Source of the DNA: Mesostigma viride
Lineage: Eukaryota > Streptophyta > Mesostigmatophyceae > Mesostigmatales > Mesostigmataceae
Direction: 5' to 3'
Assembly: GCA_009746045.1 (NCBI GenBank)
Contig: RPFO01000015.1
Span: forward strand, 2,078,998-2,142,997
DNA: 64,000 bases
The stretch's first letter is position 1. Every line of letters starts with the position of its first letter. Below are positions 33,876 to 45,234 of this stretch, piece after piece. The position numbers and the translations under genes are program-made. Below the pieces are notes generated by a model. The model saw nothing but the letters and a program-made list of their open reading frames with translations, made no database searches and was not told the DNA's origin.

Positions 33876-35219
33876 CCCATAGTCCGGGAATGGTTTTTTG
33901 GCATTTTTAGACCCCTGAAAATGGAAAAAATCATAACTCATAGGCCACTACTCCAAATACCCCCAACCAAGGTGCTAGGAGTATCTACACTTTAAGGGCT
34001 TTCAGAAAATGCAATAATATCCCGAGTCCATTCAGTGCTTTGCAAGATATTTACTGCCAAAGTTGGACAAAAGACGATCATTTTCAGGCAAGGGAAACCC
34101 CCTTAGTAGTTTACCCCTGCAGGGAGGGTTCTAAAAAATTATTCTGGGGTTGGACAATGTCAATAGATAGTGCCACCATGCTTTCCTTGGGTCAGACCGC
34201 ACGGATAGCCCATCTGACCTATATAATGCGCTCACTTACGTGTGTGGGTTACGCGCGCGTAAGCAGACATCCATGAAATGCCACACACTTATGCATTGTA
34301 TACAGCCACGTAGGACTGTAAAAAGTGCTGGGAAACAAAGAAGTGCTAAACCAGCACTAACGGAATGGCATCCTCCAAAGAAACACCACAAACTGAGCAG
34401 ATTTGGGGCTAATAGCACTCATACAGCAGGCATGGAAACCTGCTGCAAGAGGCACTGATACACTCGTGTAAAATGGATGTATAAACGACAGATTCCCGTG
34501 CAAACGACATGCAAACACGTTGCCGTACCTGGCTTGATCACGACCTTTCCGGGTTCTGCTGGCCGGGACCCTCATATCTCACACTGGCTAATGCTTTCCA
34601 GGCATAGGCCGCCATAGCCGCATAATGCATGCATCCGACATGATTACCAGGTTGATGTTCTGTGCAAAGATGACCTATAAACGCATCCGAATTCACAGGG
34701 ACGCTGCTGCGGATGTCCCGTACCAAAACTGGGTGCTCGGGCTGGCGCAGACTGCCGGGCCATAAGAAGAAAATCGAAATATGGCATCCCATTACTCATC
34801 TGGTACTGACGACCAAGAAAGCAGTAATGTCCTACCTGTATTTTACCAATGCTATACATCTGGCCACCCCTGACCTACGAAAATCACGCATCATCATTCT
34901 GAGCAACATTCTGAACCATTACAAGCCGCGAGACGCAAAATTTCCTTGATAACGGCACGCTAGCAGCCATATCTCGTTACGCACGCGCGCGGGTGAAAAT
35001 TTCCCGCCAAAGTCACGTGATACTGTCTCAATACACGTTGTATTTACCAGGCTATGGCGAATATTACCCCCAAACCTATGCATCACCTTCGTCCTTAAGT
35101 GTTCCCAGACCCACCGGACCACTGACATCCGTCACAGGTGGCGCGGCGCTCTGGGAATTGAGCGCCGCGCCACCGGGAGTCAAACAGTGCGATATATCGC
35201 ACTGTTTCCGGACTATGGG
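33876..35219 (-). mobile_element. Non-autonomous piggyBac derivative
   Basis: The ends are CCCATAGTCCGGG and CCGGACTATGGG. The flanks are TTAA at 33872-33875 and TTAG at 35220-35223, that is one base changed from a TTAA duplication. The left about 230 bp match the reverse complement of the right end of the full piggyBac element at 49431-52293 at most positions. The right about 200 bp match the reverse complement of its left end (ACCCACCGGACCACTG block). The transposase is absent, so this is a deleted relative in inverse orientation that may be moved in trans. Confidence 0.85.
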
Positions 35220-36259
35220 TTAGCATAACTAACAACCTTTCGTTTTTGCTACTGGGCGCCCGAAATGATAAACGCACGTGAAAACGCCGGCCACGATTGT
35301 CAGGTCGCCATATCCACCTCACTTCATTCCCGCACCCACTTTTTCGCTCCAAAATCGGTTATATTTTTGGTCGAGGTACCTACTTTCCCGCCATTATACC
35401 CGGTACCCGGGTACGGAATCCGGGTACCATGTGCCGGTACCACGGGTCGGGTACATCATGCCGGGTACGGTCCACATGGGGTACGGTCCATATAGTGACC
35501 CCCCCCCCCGGTACCTCGGTTATAGTGACCACTAGGACGATTTAGGACAAAGTCCTAAATTTAGGACCGTGGGAGCGCTAACACTGGATACACACAGACT
35601 AAAAAAGGGATCATCAAGGGACAAAATCACCATCAATCACAGTAGATACCGGCATTCGGAACAAGCACCATAGTGCCTACAAGCCTCAAGAAGGAGAGCT
35701 TGGCTGACCAGTCCTGCCTGTCGGCTGACCAGTCTCTTTTCTAAACGGGCCCCGCTCGGCAGCACACACAATCTCCTTTGCAGTACTTGGCCCACTCTGC
35801 TGGGCACCCCTGCTATGCGAGTCTTATTATAGCAGCTAATCCAAATATATATCTGCCAGGTGCCTCTCTGCTACATGGAAATACAAAGCGCAATCAAGGA
35901 CAGCAGTGGCTTGGGCTGCTATTCAATTGAGCTCAGCAACTAGCTGCTGTACAACATGATTCTGCATCAGTGCCTGTTCTAATTGCGCCCCCCCGCCCCC
36001 TTACCATCATCGTCATGCTCATCATAGTCTTTGGAACGTGCACTGAACTCCAGCCCTTGGACAGCCCATAGGTCATTGAGAATCTGTTCATGTAATGCTA
36101 GCGCTTCTCAGTTGAACTCATCTAGTAACCACCCTCTCATGGTCGTGTCATCTCTCATGTAATCCACCCAGATTTATCGTGGCCACTGATCTTAATCAGC
36201 CCTTCCTGACATCGAAATCTGGGCAAAGACACTGTTGACATCAACCTTCCTTTTTAGCC
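35220..36259. other. Non-coding stretch with GGTACC-rich block
   Basis: At about 35390-35520 the motif GGTAC(C) recurs about a dozen times in CCGGGTACC and ACGGGTCGGGTAC contexts. Nothing coding. Confidence 0.35.
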
Positions 36260-36264
36260 TACAT

Positions 36265-36809
36265 AGTTAGGTGAAATAGTGCCGGAACCTTTTTGCCGTT
36301 GGGGCAAATCGGTCCGGAACACTATTTTGCCCGGAATCACCACTTCCGAGCACCCAAGTTAATTCGGCCGAATTAACTTGGGTGCTCGGAAGTGGTGATT
36401 CCGGGCAAAATAGTGTTCCGGACCGATTTGCCCCAACGGCAAAAAGGTTCCGGCACTATTTCACCTAACTAAAACCTGGTCCCATGGAGGGGGAGTCGAA
36501 TAGACCTGGAGACAACCGCCTAGGCTAGTGCACGCAAATGATATTGCGCCGGAACTGTCTCTGGCAGGTTTCGAACCCCTGACCTCCAAGGTGCACAGGT
36601 CTTAGTTAGGTGAAATAGTGCCGGAACCTTTTTGCCGTTGGGGCAAATCGGTCCGGAACACTATTTTGCCCGGAATCACCACTTCCGAGCACCCAAGTTA
36701 ATTCGGCCGAATTAACTTGGGTGCTCGGAAGTGGTGATTCCGGGCAAAATAGTGTTCCGGACCGATTTGCCCCAACGGCAAAAAGGTTCCGGCACTATTT
36801 CACCTAACT
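36265..36809. mobile_element. Composite of two identical 206-bp palindromes around a tRNA-like core
   Basis: The unit is 545 bp. Its outer parts (36265-36470 and 36604-36809) are identical 206-bp direct repeats, and each is itself a perfect palindrome with 103-bp arms around TTCGGCCGAA. The core (36471-36603) has TGGTCCCATGGAGGGGGAG soon after the first repeat, which could pair with a tRNA 3' end, and a B-box-like GGTTTCGAACCCC near 36570. The whole unit is flanked by TACAT (36260-36264 and 36810-36814); neither palindrome alone is. It could be a miniature terminal-repeat retrotransposon with palindromic repeats, or a SINE between two fold-back elements. Confidence 0.75.
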
Positions 36810-36814
36810 TACAT

Positions 36815-38889
36815 GGCTCCTCATGCTTATCCTTATCTCATCCCTCAACACACCTAGAATTGTCTATTCATCCTCGCATAGGTGGTGCATAACTGCGGCG
36901 TGATGGGGGATTGCAAAAAATAGGTGTAAAATGCATGGGATGGCACGGGGAGGCTCACACTCATCGGTTTACAATCACACTCGTGTGCTAACAATGTCCC
37001 TCTCTGCTTTTGACTCTGCATGCACATGCATTTCCTACTGGCTATATCAAGCCTTTAGTGTGGTTTGGTGCATCAAGAGCAATGAAATGGCAGGTCAGCT
37101 GAGTGCATCAGACCACATTTGTGTTAAGTGTACGCTTGCAACGCTGTTTGCCCACCGCATGGAGCTCCCCTTTCGGACAGTGGCATAAGTAGCACTCATA
37201 CCTTACTCCCAGCCGCTCACCCTGCCCATGCTAGCAAACAAGAACAAATGCATGGGCCCCATCCCAACGTAAGGTGCATCACATTGATGGCCCTGCCATC
37301 ACCTAGCAGTGTGCCACACCTCTCCACCTCAACCTACTCTGAAAGGCCAGGGCCCCAGCAAACCTTTCAAGACATAGCACTCCTCAAAGAAGGCAACCCC
37401 TCAAAGAAGGCAAGGCAGTTTAGGTCTAGGGGGGCTTTGGGTAAGTTCAAAGATGATAGAGTTCACTAACACCGGCCACGGCAACGACAACCTGCTTCAC
37501 CCGCTGCATCCATACATCACAAGCCATAATTAACTGCACAGCTGCTGGTTGTCTCCTTGATAAACTGCACAGCCCGGCATGATTGCCTAAGGGGCACGTG
37601 ATCCAAGATGCCCTTCAGGCTCACCCCAGCACACCGGCCCATCCTCACCACCCCACTGGTCATAGTCATCTACAGTGGCATCAAACTCCTCTAATACAGA
37701 GTGCAGTGAAGGCAACATAGACGTCCTGACACAATTGAATAAGAACGTGGCTGCTTCCTACTGCCCTTAAAAAAAAATGTCGATTGTTTGCACACATACG
37801 CGTTCAATTCTTCAAACAAGCATGCTAACACCTTCACAGCACATCCCAAGGTTGACATCCATCGAGCTTTGTCAACAAGCATGACTTCCTGATGCAAGCT
37901 TAGCTGTCAAGCTAGGAGGAGGAGAGCTAGGTAAAGAGGTGAGATAGACCCCCCCACAGCACCTTCCTGCACCAAAACCATGACAATATCATCCAGACCT
38001 TGTTAAATACGTACAGCTGACCGGTAGCAGGCGACCTTGCAGTCCAGGTTCAGCGCGAACATCTCGTGTCAGCACCCGGCGGAGATGGCGGACGCGAACC
38101 CACAATTCTATAAAAGCGAGTCACAAGACTATTTCGGGGAGCGGTGAACGGCTTGGAACACCGAAGGTATGCCGCGACAAAAGCCTGAAGTTTTTATCGG
38201 AAATACACGCCTGGATGTGGATTAGGGCACCGTTGTCGTGCTTGTGCTTGCGTTGCGAGCAGGCAACCAGTGTTTCTTGCAGTGTCGAGCAGTAACAGAT
38301 GGTGGCGCGAGAGCAATATACGACTTTTAAATCATGGCTACACAGCTTACATCTCCGCAGGCATGTTGGAACAAGCCCCGCCATGCCGTGAGCCGAAAAA
38401 AAGGAAGAAACGCATCAAGCAAGAACGGTCGTAAACGTCACTGAAAACAGCAAAATCTGACCTGCCGGCAGGTAATGCGACAGCCTGGAAAATGTGATTC
38501 GTTTCTCGAAAAACTGATTAGCGCTCGTGAAAGTAGACTTAAAGCCCTTCGGATTCGACCTTTTGGGAATTGTGAGCTTCCAACAAAAAAGTTTCCCCCA
38601 CAATTAATAAACATGCATTTTCGCTGCCAATTCCAGATCTGGCCGACACAAAAAATCAGCGTTTCAGTTTGCGAATTATTTTGACGCATGAACATGCGCG
38701 AGTGATATCTACCATGTATCAACGCAAAGCAGGAGAGTTTACGCGTCGTTTGCAACCATCGCAGCGACTTAACATGCGCAATTGACTTTTGACTGATATT
38801 CCGGCGGACATAGGGTCGACAGCCATGCGAGGTGGAATTTTTCTGGTCCCGTCGTCCTCAACGCGACGCGTTCGCGCCAAAATTCCCAG
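36815..38889. other. Non-coding stretch
   Basis: No convincing coding frame. Possible small frames near 36931-37188 and 37128-37469 have no recognised domain. Confidence 0.3.
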
Positions 38890-40518
38890 GATCTCATGTA
38901 ACCGGACGGACCGATTTTAGGTGATGTGAGATAACATACTTTGAGGGGGGCGTAGTGGGCGGGGTCGCGGTTGTCGCGCAGCCGGCTTGCCGGGCCTGGA
39001 TGACGGCGGGGAGCCGGTGCAGGCTGGTGAAGCGGGGCGGGCGGCGGGGGGGCAGCAGGGCCCCGGCCGCGGGCAGCTTGCCGGCGAGGTGCCGAAGGGC
39101 CGAGGCCGGGCCGGCAGCAAACAGCTGGGCGTGGCTGGCGGGGATCGATGTCAAGCGCGTCGACGAACGCCTCTGCCGCGCACTTACAAGTGGGCGTGTT
39201 TTTCAGGGAAGTCCTCCAGAGCGTCGTCAGATTTCTCAAGCAACTGCAGTGTGCGCAAATCAGGTGGTGCCACGTGCTTACGAAAGGGCGAGGGGAATCG
39301 CAGACGGATGCGGGCGGTGAGGATGCGATGATCGGAGCGCACCAGGGGGATCACGTGCGAGCGAGCAGCTATAGTACAGATCCTTGATGACGCTTGCGCA
39401 TTACAACATAGTCGATGCAGCGTTCAGTGCCAGTTGGCAAGGTGTGCATGTGACCAAAGCATCTGGACTATATGTGGGAAGCGGGTGTTGGCAGTGACCA
39501 AATCGCATGTCGTAAGCAAATCAGCAAAAAGACTGTTCAGTGTTGGCATTGGAGACCGTACCGTTGGGGGCGTGCTGACATCTGCCAGTATACCCGGTGG
39601 TATCGTTGCGTTGGCGTCCAGTAGCAGAGCGAGGTAGTTGCGACCAGGGGTGCCGTTAATTCGCCAGGTTCTCCAGCGCAGCAAAGAAGTCCTTGCGATC
39701 TTGTTCTGGGTGGCCGGAGTGGGGTGCGTAACCAACGCCCACCGTCAGGGCGTAGGTCGAGTGGCCCTCCACTGAATGGAAGGTGGCCACAAGGAACCAG
39801 CTGGGGTTCGCCCATGTGTCGTGCGGCGAGCGGGGAGCAGAGGAGACTGACGCCCCCGTTCCCGGTGCCGCCGCCGCCTCCGTAGTAGAACCGCCAGCCG
39901 TCGATGTCGTCAGCAGCAAGGGCAGTCGGTCCGCGGGCCGATGCAGTGCGCCTGTGCTCTTGGATTCCCAGGATGGCGATGCAGAAACCAATAAGCATTA
40001 TTGTCGATGCAGAAACCAATAAGATTGGAAACTCGATGGCATTGACAGTCGTCGCTGCGCAGGCAGTGACAGCGGTCAGCATCGGGCTGGAGCGTGCGGG
40101 CGTTGAAGGTGGCGATGGCCAAGGGCGCGCGTTGACCAAAAAGCGGGGTGCAGGCGGGGGTGGGGGCGGAGATGGAGCAGGGTGGTGATGGGGGTGGGGG
40201 TGGAGGTGGTGGGGTAGGGGGGGCGGGTTGAGGACTTATGCTTTCAATCACCGTTTCGATTCTTCCTGCCAACGCGTCGAGGCGACGCCGACGGTTGGCT
40301 CGGGTGGCCAGGTAGAATGAGTCTGCGTCTGCACGCATAAGAAATGCGTGCAGTCTGAGGAGGTTTCGGAGGCGGCCGCGCGAGGCGGGGCGAACCTGGC
40401 TCACTGCCGACCCGTCGCTCTCTCTCCGACAGCCCGAGGGCTGCGAAGGCAAAGGGGCGGGAAGGGGAGTTAGGCAGATCCCACTGCAAGTACACCGTTG
40501 ATAACCGCCGATTCCCAT
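38890..40518 (-). pseudogene. LINE endonuclease (APE type), broken
   Basis: Read on the minus strand: IATFNARTL (about 40125), ILGIQEHRR (about 39965), GYAPHSGHPEQDRKDFFAAL (about 39715), LLLDANATIP (about 39600), IDYVVMRKRH (about 39400) and VRSDHRILTARIR (about 39330), in the order of AP-endonuclease-like domains of non-LTR retrotransposons, including the final SDH. The domain nicks target DNA. At least four frame changes occur, and a 20-bp direct repeat (near 39985 and 40010) lies inside. A Pro-rich stretch precedes it. The continuation towards 38890 is very GC-rich and not alignable by eye. Confidence 0.7.
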
Positions 40519-41268
40519 GGGATTTCAGCATAGCCGTGCCGGGTCTGCCAGACCCTGGCGCGAAAAGTATCCGACGATTCCGATTCCCGTGGGAAGTTAC
40601 GATGATTCATGGGAAATCCTGTCAGACTGGCAGATTCCACGTGGATGTTCAGAAACCGTTAAGTACTCCCAACAGTCTGCAAACTCCGTCCATTTTTCAG
40701 AAATCCCGTGGCAAAGTTAGGCGATCCATGGGATTCTTGTCAGAGATGCGTAGCCGTGAGTCTGGCACGCGGCCCAGATCGAGGATTCTGATTGGTCCAA
40801 ACATCCCGTGGATGGGATTGGCCTCTCACGGGAAACCAAAGGTATGAATGCGAAGGCACTCCGAAAAGTGGGCACAATCCTTCCCGTGCCAGCCACTCCA
40901 CTCCCACGCGAAACGCAATCGCCGCGATTCAAACGTCCAACGATTCCTTTTGCCATTCCAAACACAGCCACAGCTGTGGCGAATTGTTCTGCGATCCAAT
41001 TGTCGTTGTTCGGCTACAATAAAAAAACAGCCCGTTACCAAACGCTGGCGAAGAAAGTCCGAAATTTTGGCGACTTCGATAAGTCCGTTTCCTGTCCACT
41101 TGCATCGATTCCGTTTCCGTTCGGCGTCGGCGTTTCAATCGTACTGACAATTCCTGTAAATTCCCACTATTTTGCTGTGCCCACACCCTGCAGAGTGCCT
41201 GAACCTTGCGCCATGCGACCCAGCACACAGGGCCTGCACCCATCCCAAGCACGTCAAGCCGGTGACGC
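40519..41268. other. Non-coding stretch with recurrent CC(A/C)(T/G)GGGA motifs
   Basis: Motifs such as CCCATGGGA, CCCGTGGGA and CACGGGAAA recur roughly every 40-90 bp, and similar ones occur near 42285 and 42435. No coding frame is convincing. Confidence 0.3.
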
Positions 41269-42128
41269 TTGCTGGCAGCGACACGCCATGCAGCGGTCCG
41301 GGAGCTGCTGGAAAAGCTCGCCCTCACCAACCAGATGGTCCTGGACGCCATGCGCCGGGTACAGCAGCTGTGCGTCATGTGCAAGGCCCCCGTGAAGAAC
41401 CCCAGTGTCAGCCTCACCCCGAAGAAGACCCACGCATGTAAGCTCTTTTTGTGAAGAGGGTTGTTCTGAGGCCTTTCTCAAGGAGTACGTAGACCATGCA
41501 GCAGAAAAACCAGTTCAAGTGCCCGGCCTGCAAGGTCACGTTCAACATGGCACCTGGTGCGTCCATCTATGCTGTGGACACAATGTACAACACCATGATG
41601 GCAGCCTTTGACTTTACCCCCTGTACCCACCCTGGTTGTGGCGAGCTTGTGCATAGGGGGGGCATGGAAGTTCATGACGCTGTCTGCCCATACAACACCT
41701 ACGAATGCGGACACAGTGTCAGGGTAAAGTCTATAGATGGGTGACCCAAGCGGATGAAAACCGCATGTGAGTTTTCTGGCACTTTGAAGGCAGTAGAGGA
41801 GCACATGAAGTAGTGCCAGATGGCAGAATTAGCAGTGGCCATAGATAACCTCAGTGATGACCAGGCATACCTTGAGCATGCCATCACAATGGGTGGTATC
41901 AGTGAGGACGCCATGGGCGAGCTCAAGAGGGTAGTGAGCACAACCAATGCAGACATGGAGTCCAAGACCAAGATGTACATGTTGCTGGAGATGATGCATG
42001 ACCTGGCCAGTGCCCCTCCCGGCCTCCCCATGCGCCCCAGCCTCTGCAGGATGCATGGCCAGGGGTTTGACGTTGGGACTTTACCGACGTGGGTTGGATG
42101 TTTGAGGGTACGTCGAGGTATTTTTTAG
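41269..42128 (+). pseudogene. RING/TRAF-type zinc-finger protein, broken
   Basis: Coding sense starts near 41269 with a helical segment (VRELLEKLALTNQMVLDAMRR), then a RING-like pattern: CVMCKAP, HACKLF, CEEGCSEAF, CPACKVTF. TRAF-type zinc-finger segments follow (CTHPGCGELVHRGGMEVH, CPYNTYECGH, CEFSGTLKAVEEH), and then a helical C-terminal part (LVVSTTNADMES-like) to 42128. Two frame changes lie at homopolymers (T5 near 41446 and A5 near 41504), and in-frame stops lie at 41742-41744 (TGA) and 41811-41813 (TAG). Such proteins are usually ubiquitin ligases or adaptors. Lack of introns plus damage suggests a retropseudogene. Confidence 0.6.
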
Positions 42129-42324
42129 ATCAGGGTGAAAGAGTATCGGCCAATGGTAATAAAATTTTCTAAACTGAACATTAATACTTTTAAGTAAAAC
42201 CTGTTCAGGCCACGTGGCAGCCACAAAGCCTGAGGTAGTCAGGGTAGCCATCAAATGCACTAGGATCGCGGATTGGCGTGCAAATCCCATGGGACCTACG
42301 GGATCCTGGGACGGTTACAGGGCG

Positions 42325-42398
42325 TGACGTCAGGTCACGTGCCCATGACGTAAGCATGACGTCATAAAGATCGTCATCTTTACGTCAGGATGACGTCA
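42325..42398. promoter_or_regulatory. Cluster of TGACGTCA and related ACGT-core sites
   Basis: Within 74 bp are TGACGTCA (42325-42332, 42357-42364, 42391-42398), TGACGTAA (42346-42353), TTACGTCA (42380-42387) and CACGTG (42336-42341). These are binding sites for bZIP-type factors (CRE and G-box classes). They sit directly in front of, and overlap, a possible start codon at 42390. Spacing is close to 10 or 20 bp in several cases. Confidence 0.55.
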
Positions 42399-42804
42399 GC
42401 ACTCGACGATTCCTCGTGCGAATCGTCGTTTTTCCACGGGAAACCCCAGAAGCCTTCTCACCCCGATTCCGCGTCCGATCCCCCGAGTTGGCCGTCCGGC
42501 ATGGAACTCCGTAGCCTTTCCTGCACCCGGAAGATCCTGGTGAGTGTTTTTTCTTCAATTAGTCCTTTGTTTTCCCTGCCTCTTTTGCGTTCCCGGACAC
42601 TGTAACCTCCTACTTGGACTCTAACTCCTCTCTGGTTCCTCTGCCCTTAATTCCTTGTTATGCTTGCAGGGGGGGGAGCCCAGGTGGCTGAACATCACCA
42701 TCAAGTGCCGTGGCTGCGGGCAGAAGTGCGAGCTCAACAAGTGCCCTCCTGATGCCAACTGGGAGAGGACTCTGTGCATCAAGTGTGCCGACTACAAGCC
42801 GTAG
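42390..42804 (+). CDS. Small Cys-rich protein, two exons
   Basis: Exon 1 is 42390-42539 and exon 2 is 42670-42804. The intron starts GTGAGTG and ends TTGCAG, and the frame continues in phase 0. The product would be 94 residues: a Ser/Pro-rich N-terminus and a C-terminal cluster IKCRGCGQKCELNKC and TLCIKCADYKP, whose CX2C pairs suggest a zinc-binding knuckle. No family is recognised. The start is uncertain because the ATG overlaps a TGACGTCA site; the ATG at 42501 is an alternative. It may be a real small gene or the end of a broken one. Confidence 0.45.
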
Positions 42805-42921
42805 CATCTTCGAAATGAAGGCTGACCCGCCTGCTGTCCCCACCGGTGCATGACGAGTGGAGGCCTCTGACCAAGGAGGAGTGGGCCCCTGCTGAGGAGA
42901 ATGATGATGACTATGAGTCTG

Positions 42922-43168
42922 AGGAGGGGGAGGAGGAGGAGAATGAGGAGGAGAATGAGGAGGAGGAGGAGGAGGAGGAGGAGGAGGAGGAGGAGGAGGA
43001 GGAGGAGGAGGAGGAGGAGGAGGAGGAGGAGGAGGAGGAGAAGGAGGAGGAGGAGGAGGAGGAGGAGGAGGAGGAGGAGGAGGAGGAGGAGGAGGAGGAG
43101 GAGGAGGAGGAGGAGGAGGAGGAGGAGGAGGAGGAGGAGGAGGAGGAGGTGGTGGTGGTGGTGGATGG
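42922..43168. repeat. GAG/GGA trinucleotide repeat
   Basis: An almost pure GGA repeat of about 80 units with a few changes. It gives poly-Glu, poly-Arg, poly-Pro and poly-Leu frames that are not evidence for a gene. A short GGT run follows (43149-43162). Confidence 0.9.
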
Positions 43169-43433
43169 CCCTGCTGCACTGCTGGGACGCCACCCGGCGC
43201 AAGTGAACTACCGAGGCAATTCTGACATCCGCCGGCGTACCTCACGCAGACGTTGTCGAAACTTGGCCCCGGTCGCAACTCCCCATGGAGCTTGCGACTA
43301 ACCTACTGACAGTTTCCGACTGCCAGTACCCAACTCTAGTGTGCGGACGACATAGCACATCCGTGACACGGCTAGTTGTAGTTATTTTGTCGTGGTATCT
43401 CTTGTTAGCGTTGGCTTTGTTTATGGGTGCATT

Positions 43434-43680
43434 GTAATATGGAGGCAGATGGTACGCAAGGATAGATGGCAAGTAGTGATGAAGGAGACCACCCCCAAGT
43501 CTGTGGGGGCTCTGCGTGTGACCGCGTACGGCATTCATAGCGATTCGGGCCGCGGTGCCCACACCCCTGTAACTAAGACCTAGATAGCTTACACCATCCA
43601 TTCCATCCCATATTCCCCTCCCACTGAGGACTCATGCTCACGTGACGCAGTCACGTGTCTATTAATTGATTAATTAATTA
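43434..43680 (+). mobile_element. LINE-B 3' end, copy 3
   Basis: A 247-bp fragment: coding for IWRQMVRKDRWQVVMKETTP, the short UTR, CACGTGACGCAGTCACGTG and a TTAA-type tail. The 11-bp duplication ATGGGTGCATT is perfect on both sides (43423-43433 and 43681-43691). Confidence 0.85.
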
Positions 43681-43700
43681 ATGGGTGCATTCACTCTGAT

Positions 43701-44163
43701 TAATTAATTAATAGACACGTGACTGCGTCACGTGAGCATAAGTCCTCAGTGGGACTCAGGGGAACATGGGATGGAATGGATGGTGTAAGCTATCTAGGTC
43801 CTAGTTACAGGGGTGTGGGCACCGCGGCCCGAATCGCTATGAATGCCATACTTGGTCGCACGCGGAGCCCCCACAGGCTTGGGGGTGGTCTCCTTCATCG
43901 TTACTTGCCATCTATCCTTGCGCACCATCTGCCTCCATATTACAGACAATTAAATAAATTACACCAGGAGGCTGCCCGGGTGTGAGCCCGTCACGTCTTG
44001 TGTAGCACATGTCCATGCCGAGTCTATCACGAAAAGTCCACGGGTGGCGGCCCTGCCGCGCGCGGCCGGGGGCACGCCAGGTGAGGACATATCGCCCAGG
44101 CTGGGCGGGCTTGGTGCCAGCTAGTCTATCTGATGTATCTACCTGATCTGTGCGGGCCAGGTT
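43701..44163 (-). mobile_element. LINE-B 3' end, copy 4
   Basis: 463 bp in the opposite sense to copy 3, with tail, hairpin and coding remains as in copy 2. The 11-bp duplication TTCACTCTGAT is perfect (43690-43700 and 44164-44174). Confidence 0.85.
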
Positions 44164-44280
44164 TTCACTCTGATGTAAGTAATAATCTTTTTTAATATAT
44201 ATCCGAAGGTGGTGGTTTCAAATCACGCGATAGCTAGCTACTTTATCGCTCGATCTTTTCAACTATTTATAAACTAGACT

Positions 44281-44434
44281 AGGTGTCAGCTGGCGATGCC
44301 TTAGGATCAGGAGACGTCCGTCCTATAGTCAGCAAAAGTGGGTGCGAGAGGTCCCCAGTTCGATTCCGGCCTGGATTCATTTGCAGATCGCGTTTTCCGT
44401 GAACCGGCACTGAACGCAAATGGTTTTCACCTTT
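44281..44434 (+). repeat. tRNA-like SINE family S, copy S1 (left part)
   Basis: The sequence has a B-box-like AGTTCGATTCC preceded by a possible A-box region (GTCAGCTGGCGA) about 70 bp upstream, then a non-tRNA part ending GGTTTTCACCTTT. The continuation GCGGCGTGCCAAATCAGA lies at 45137-45155, beyond an ORF1-only LINE insert. Close copies are at 45235-45541 and, inverted, 47474-47787. Confidence 0.6.
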
Positions 44435-45123
44435 AATTAACTAATTAATTAAAATCATAGCTCCGTGGGGAGCATATGTAACACATAGCCCTGAGAAAGG
44501 GGCATCTATGGGTTTGTAATACAATCAGGGCGACAACCTGCAGGTGTAGGATGTACAACTATCACCTGCTCTGGGTGCACAAGGTGCACCTGCACCGCTA
44601 TGATGGTTCATGCCTCCTAAACAAGCACAGGCACACAAGGCGGCTTGAGGAGAGGGCCTAGAAGGCCTGCATGACATATGGGGTGGAAGGTATGTGGCTA
44701 GGCTATAGCTGGTGTACACATGGCCTCTCAGCAGAGAGTAACTCCCTGCACGGGCAAAGCATGACTCGAAATTGCTACGGCTATTGCAAGGGCGGGTGTG
44801 GGCCCATCACGTAGGCATACATGGCCACGTCACTAAGCTTTCTAGTCTACACTACTGCTATATATTCCCTAGGCTGGGGTGGCTTGGGTGGCTGGGGCGG
44901 CAGGGGTCGCCTGCCAGGGCTTGTGGGCGACGTAGATGTCCGGCGCCCCCTTCCAGTAGACCGGCTTCTGCCCCGCCGTCTGCCGGAGCTGGAGGTAGGT
45001 CGGCCATAGCTCCCGTCGCCGTTGTTGCTGCGTCAAGGTCAAGTCGTCGTCCAGCGTGTAGGCGGTCCCCCCAAGCCGCTTGCGACACTTGAGGAACTCC
45101 ATCTTATCCGCCATGGTGTCAAA
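44435..45123 (-). mobile_element. ORF1-only LINE-like element, copy 3
   Basis: A 689-bp 5'-truncated copy. It codes for the last about 85 residues of the ORF1 protein (44869-45123, MEFLKCRKRLGGTAYTLDDD), then a 3' UTR with hairpin CTCCCCACGGAG and a TTAA-type tail (44435-44452). The 13-bp duplication GGTTTTCACCTTT is perfect (44422-44434 and 45124-45136). It splits SINE S1. Confidence 0.8.
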
Positions 45124-45234
45124 GGTTTTCACCTTTGCGGCGTGCCAAATCAGAATATACGCTTGGCTGATCTCGATAGTACCGGCTACACCCCCTTCTC
45201 AAGAAGGTTCCAGCCGTGTTCAGCCCGTCTCACG

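Noticed and set aside
41742-41813. In-frame TGA and TAG as evidence for a variant genetic code
   Set aside because: MDAR ends in TGA and the piggyBac transposase in TAG, both at natural ends, so the standard code applies.
42658-43301. Poly-Glu, poly-Pro and poly-Leu proteins
   Set aside because: They come from one GGA trinucleotide repeat read in different frames.
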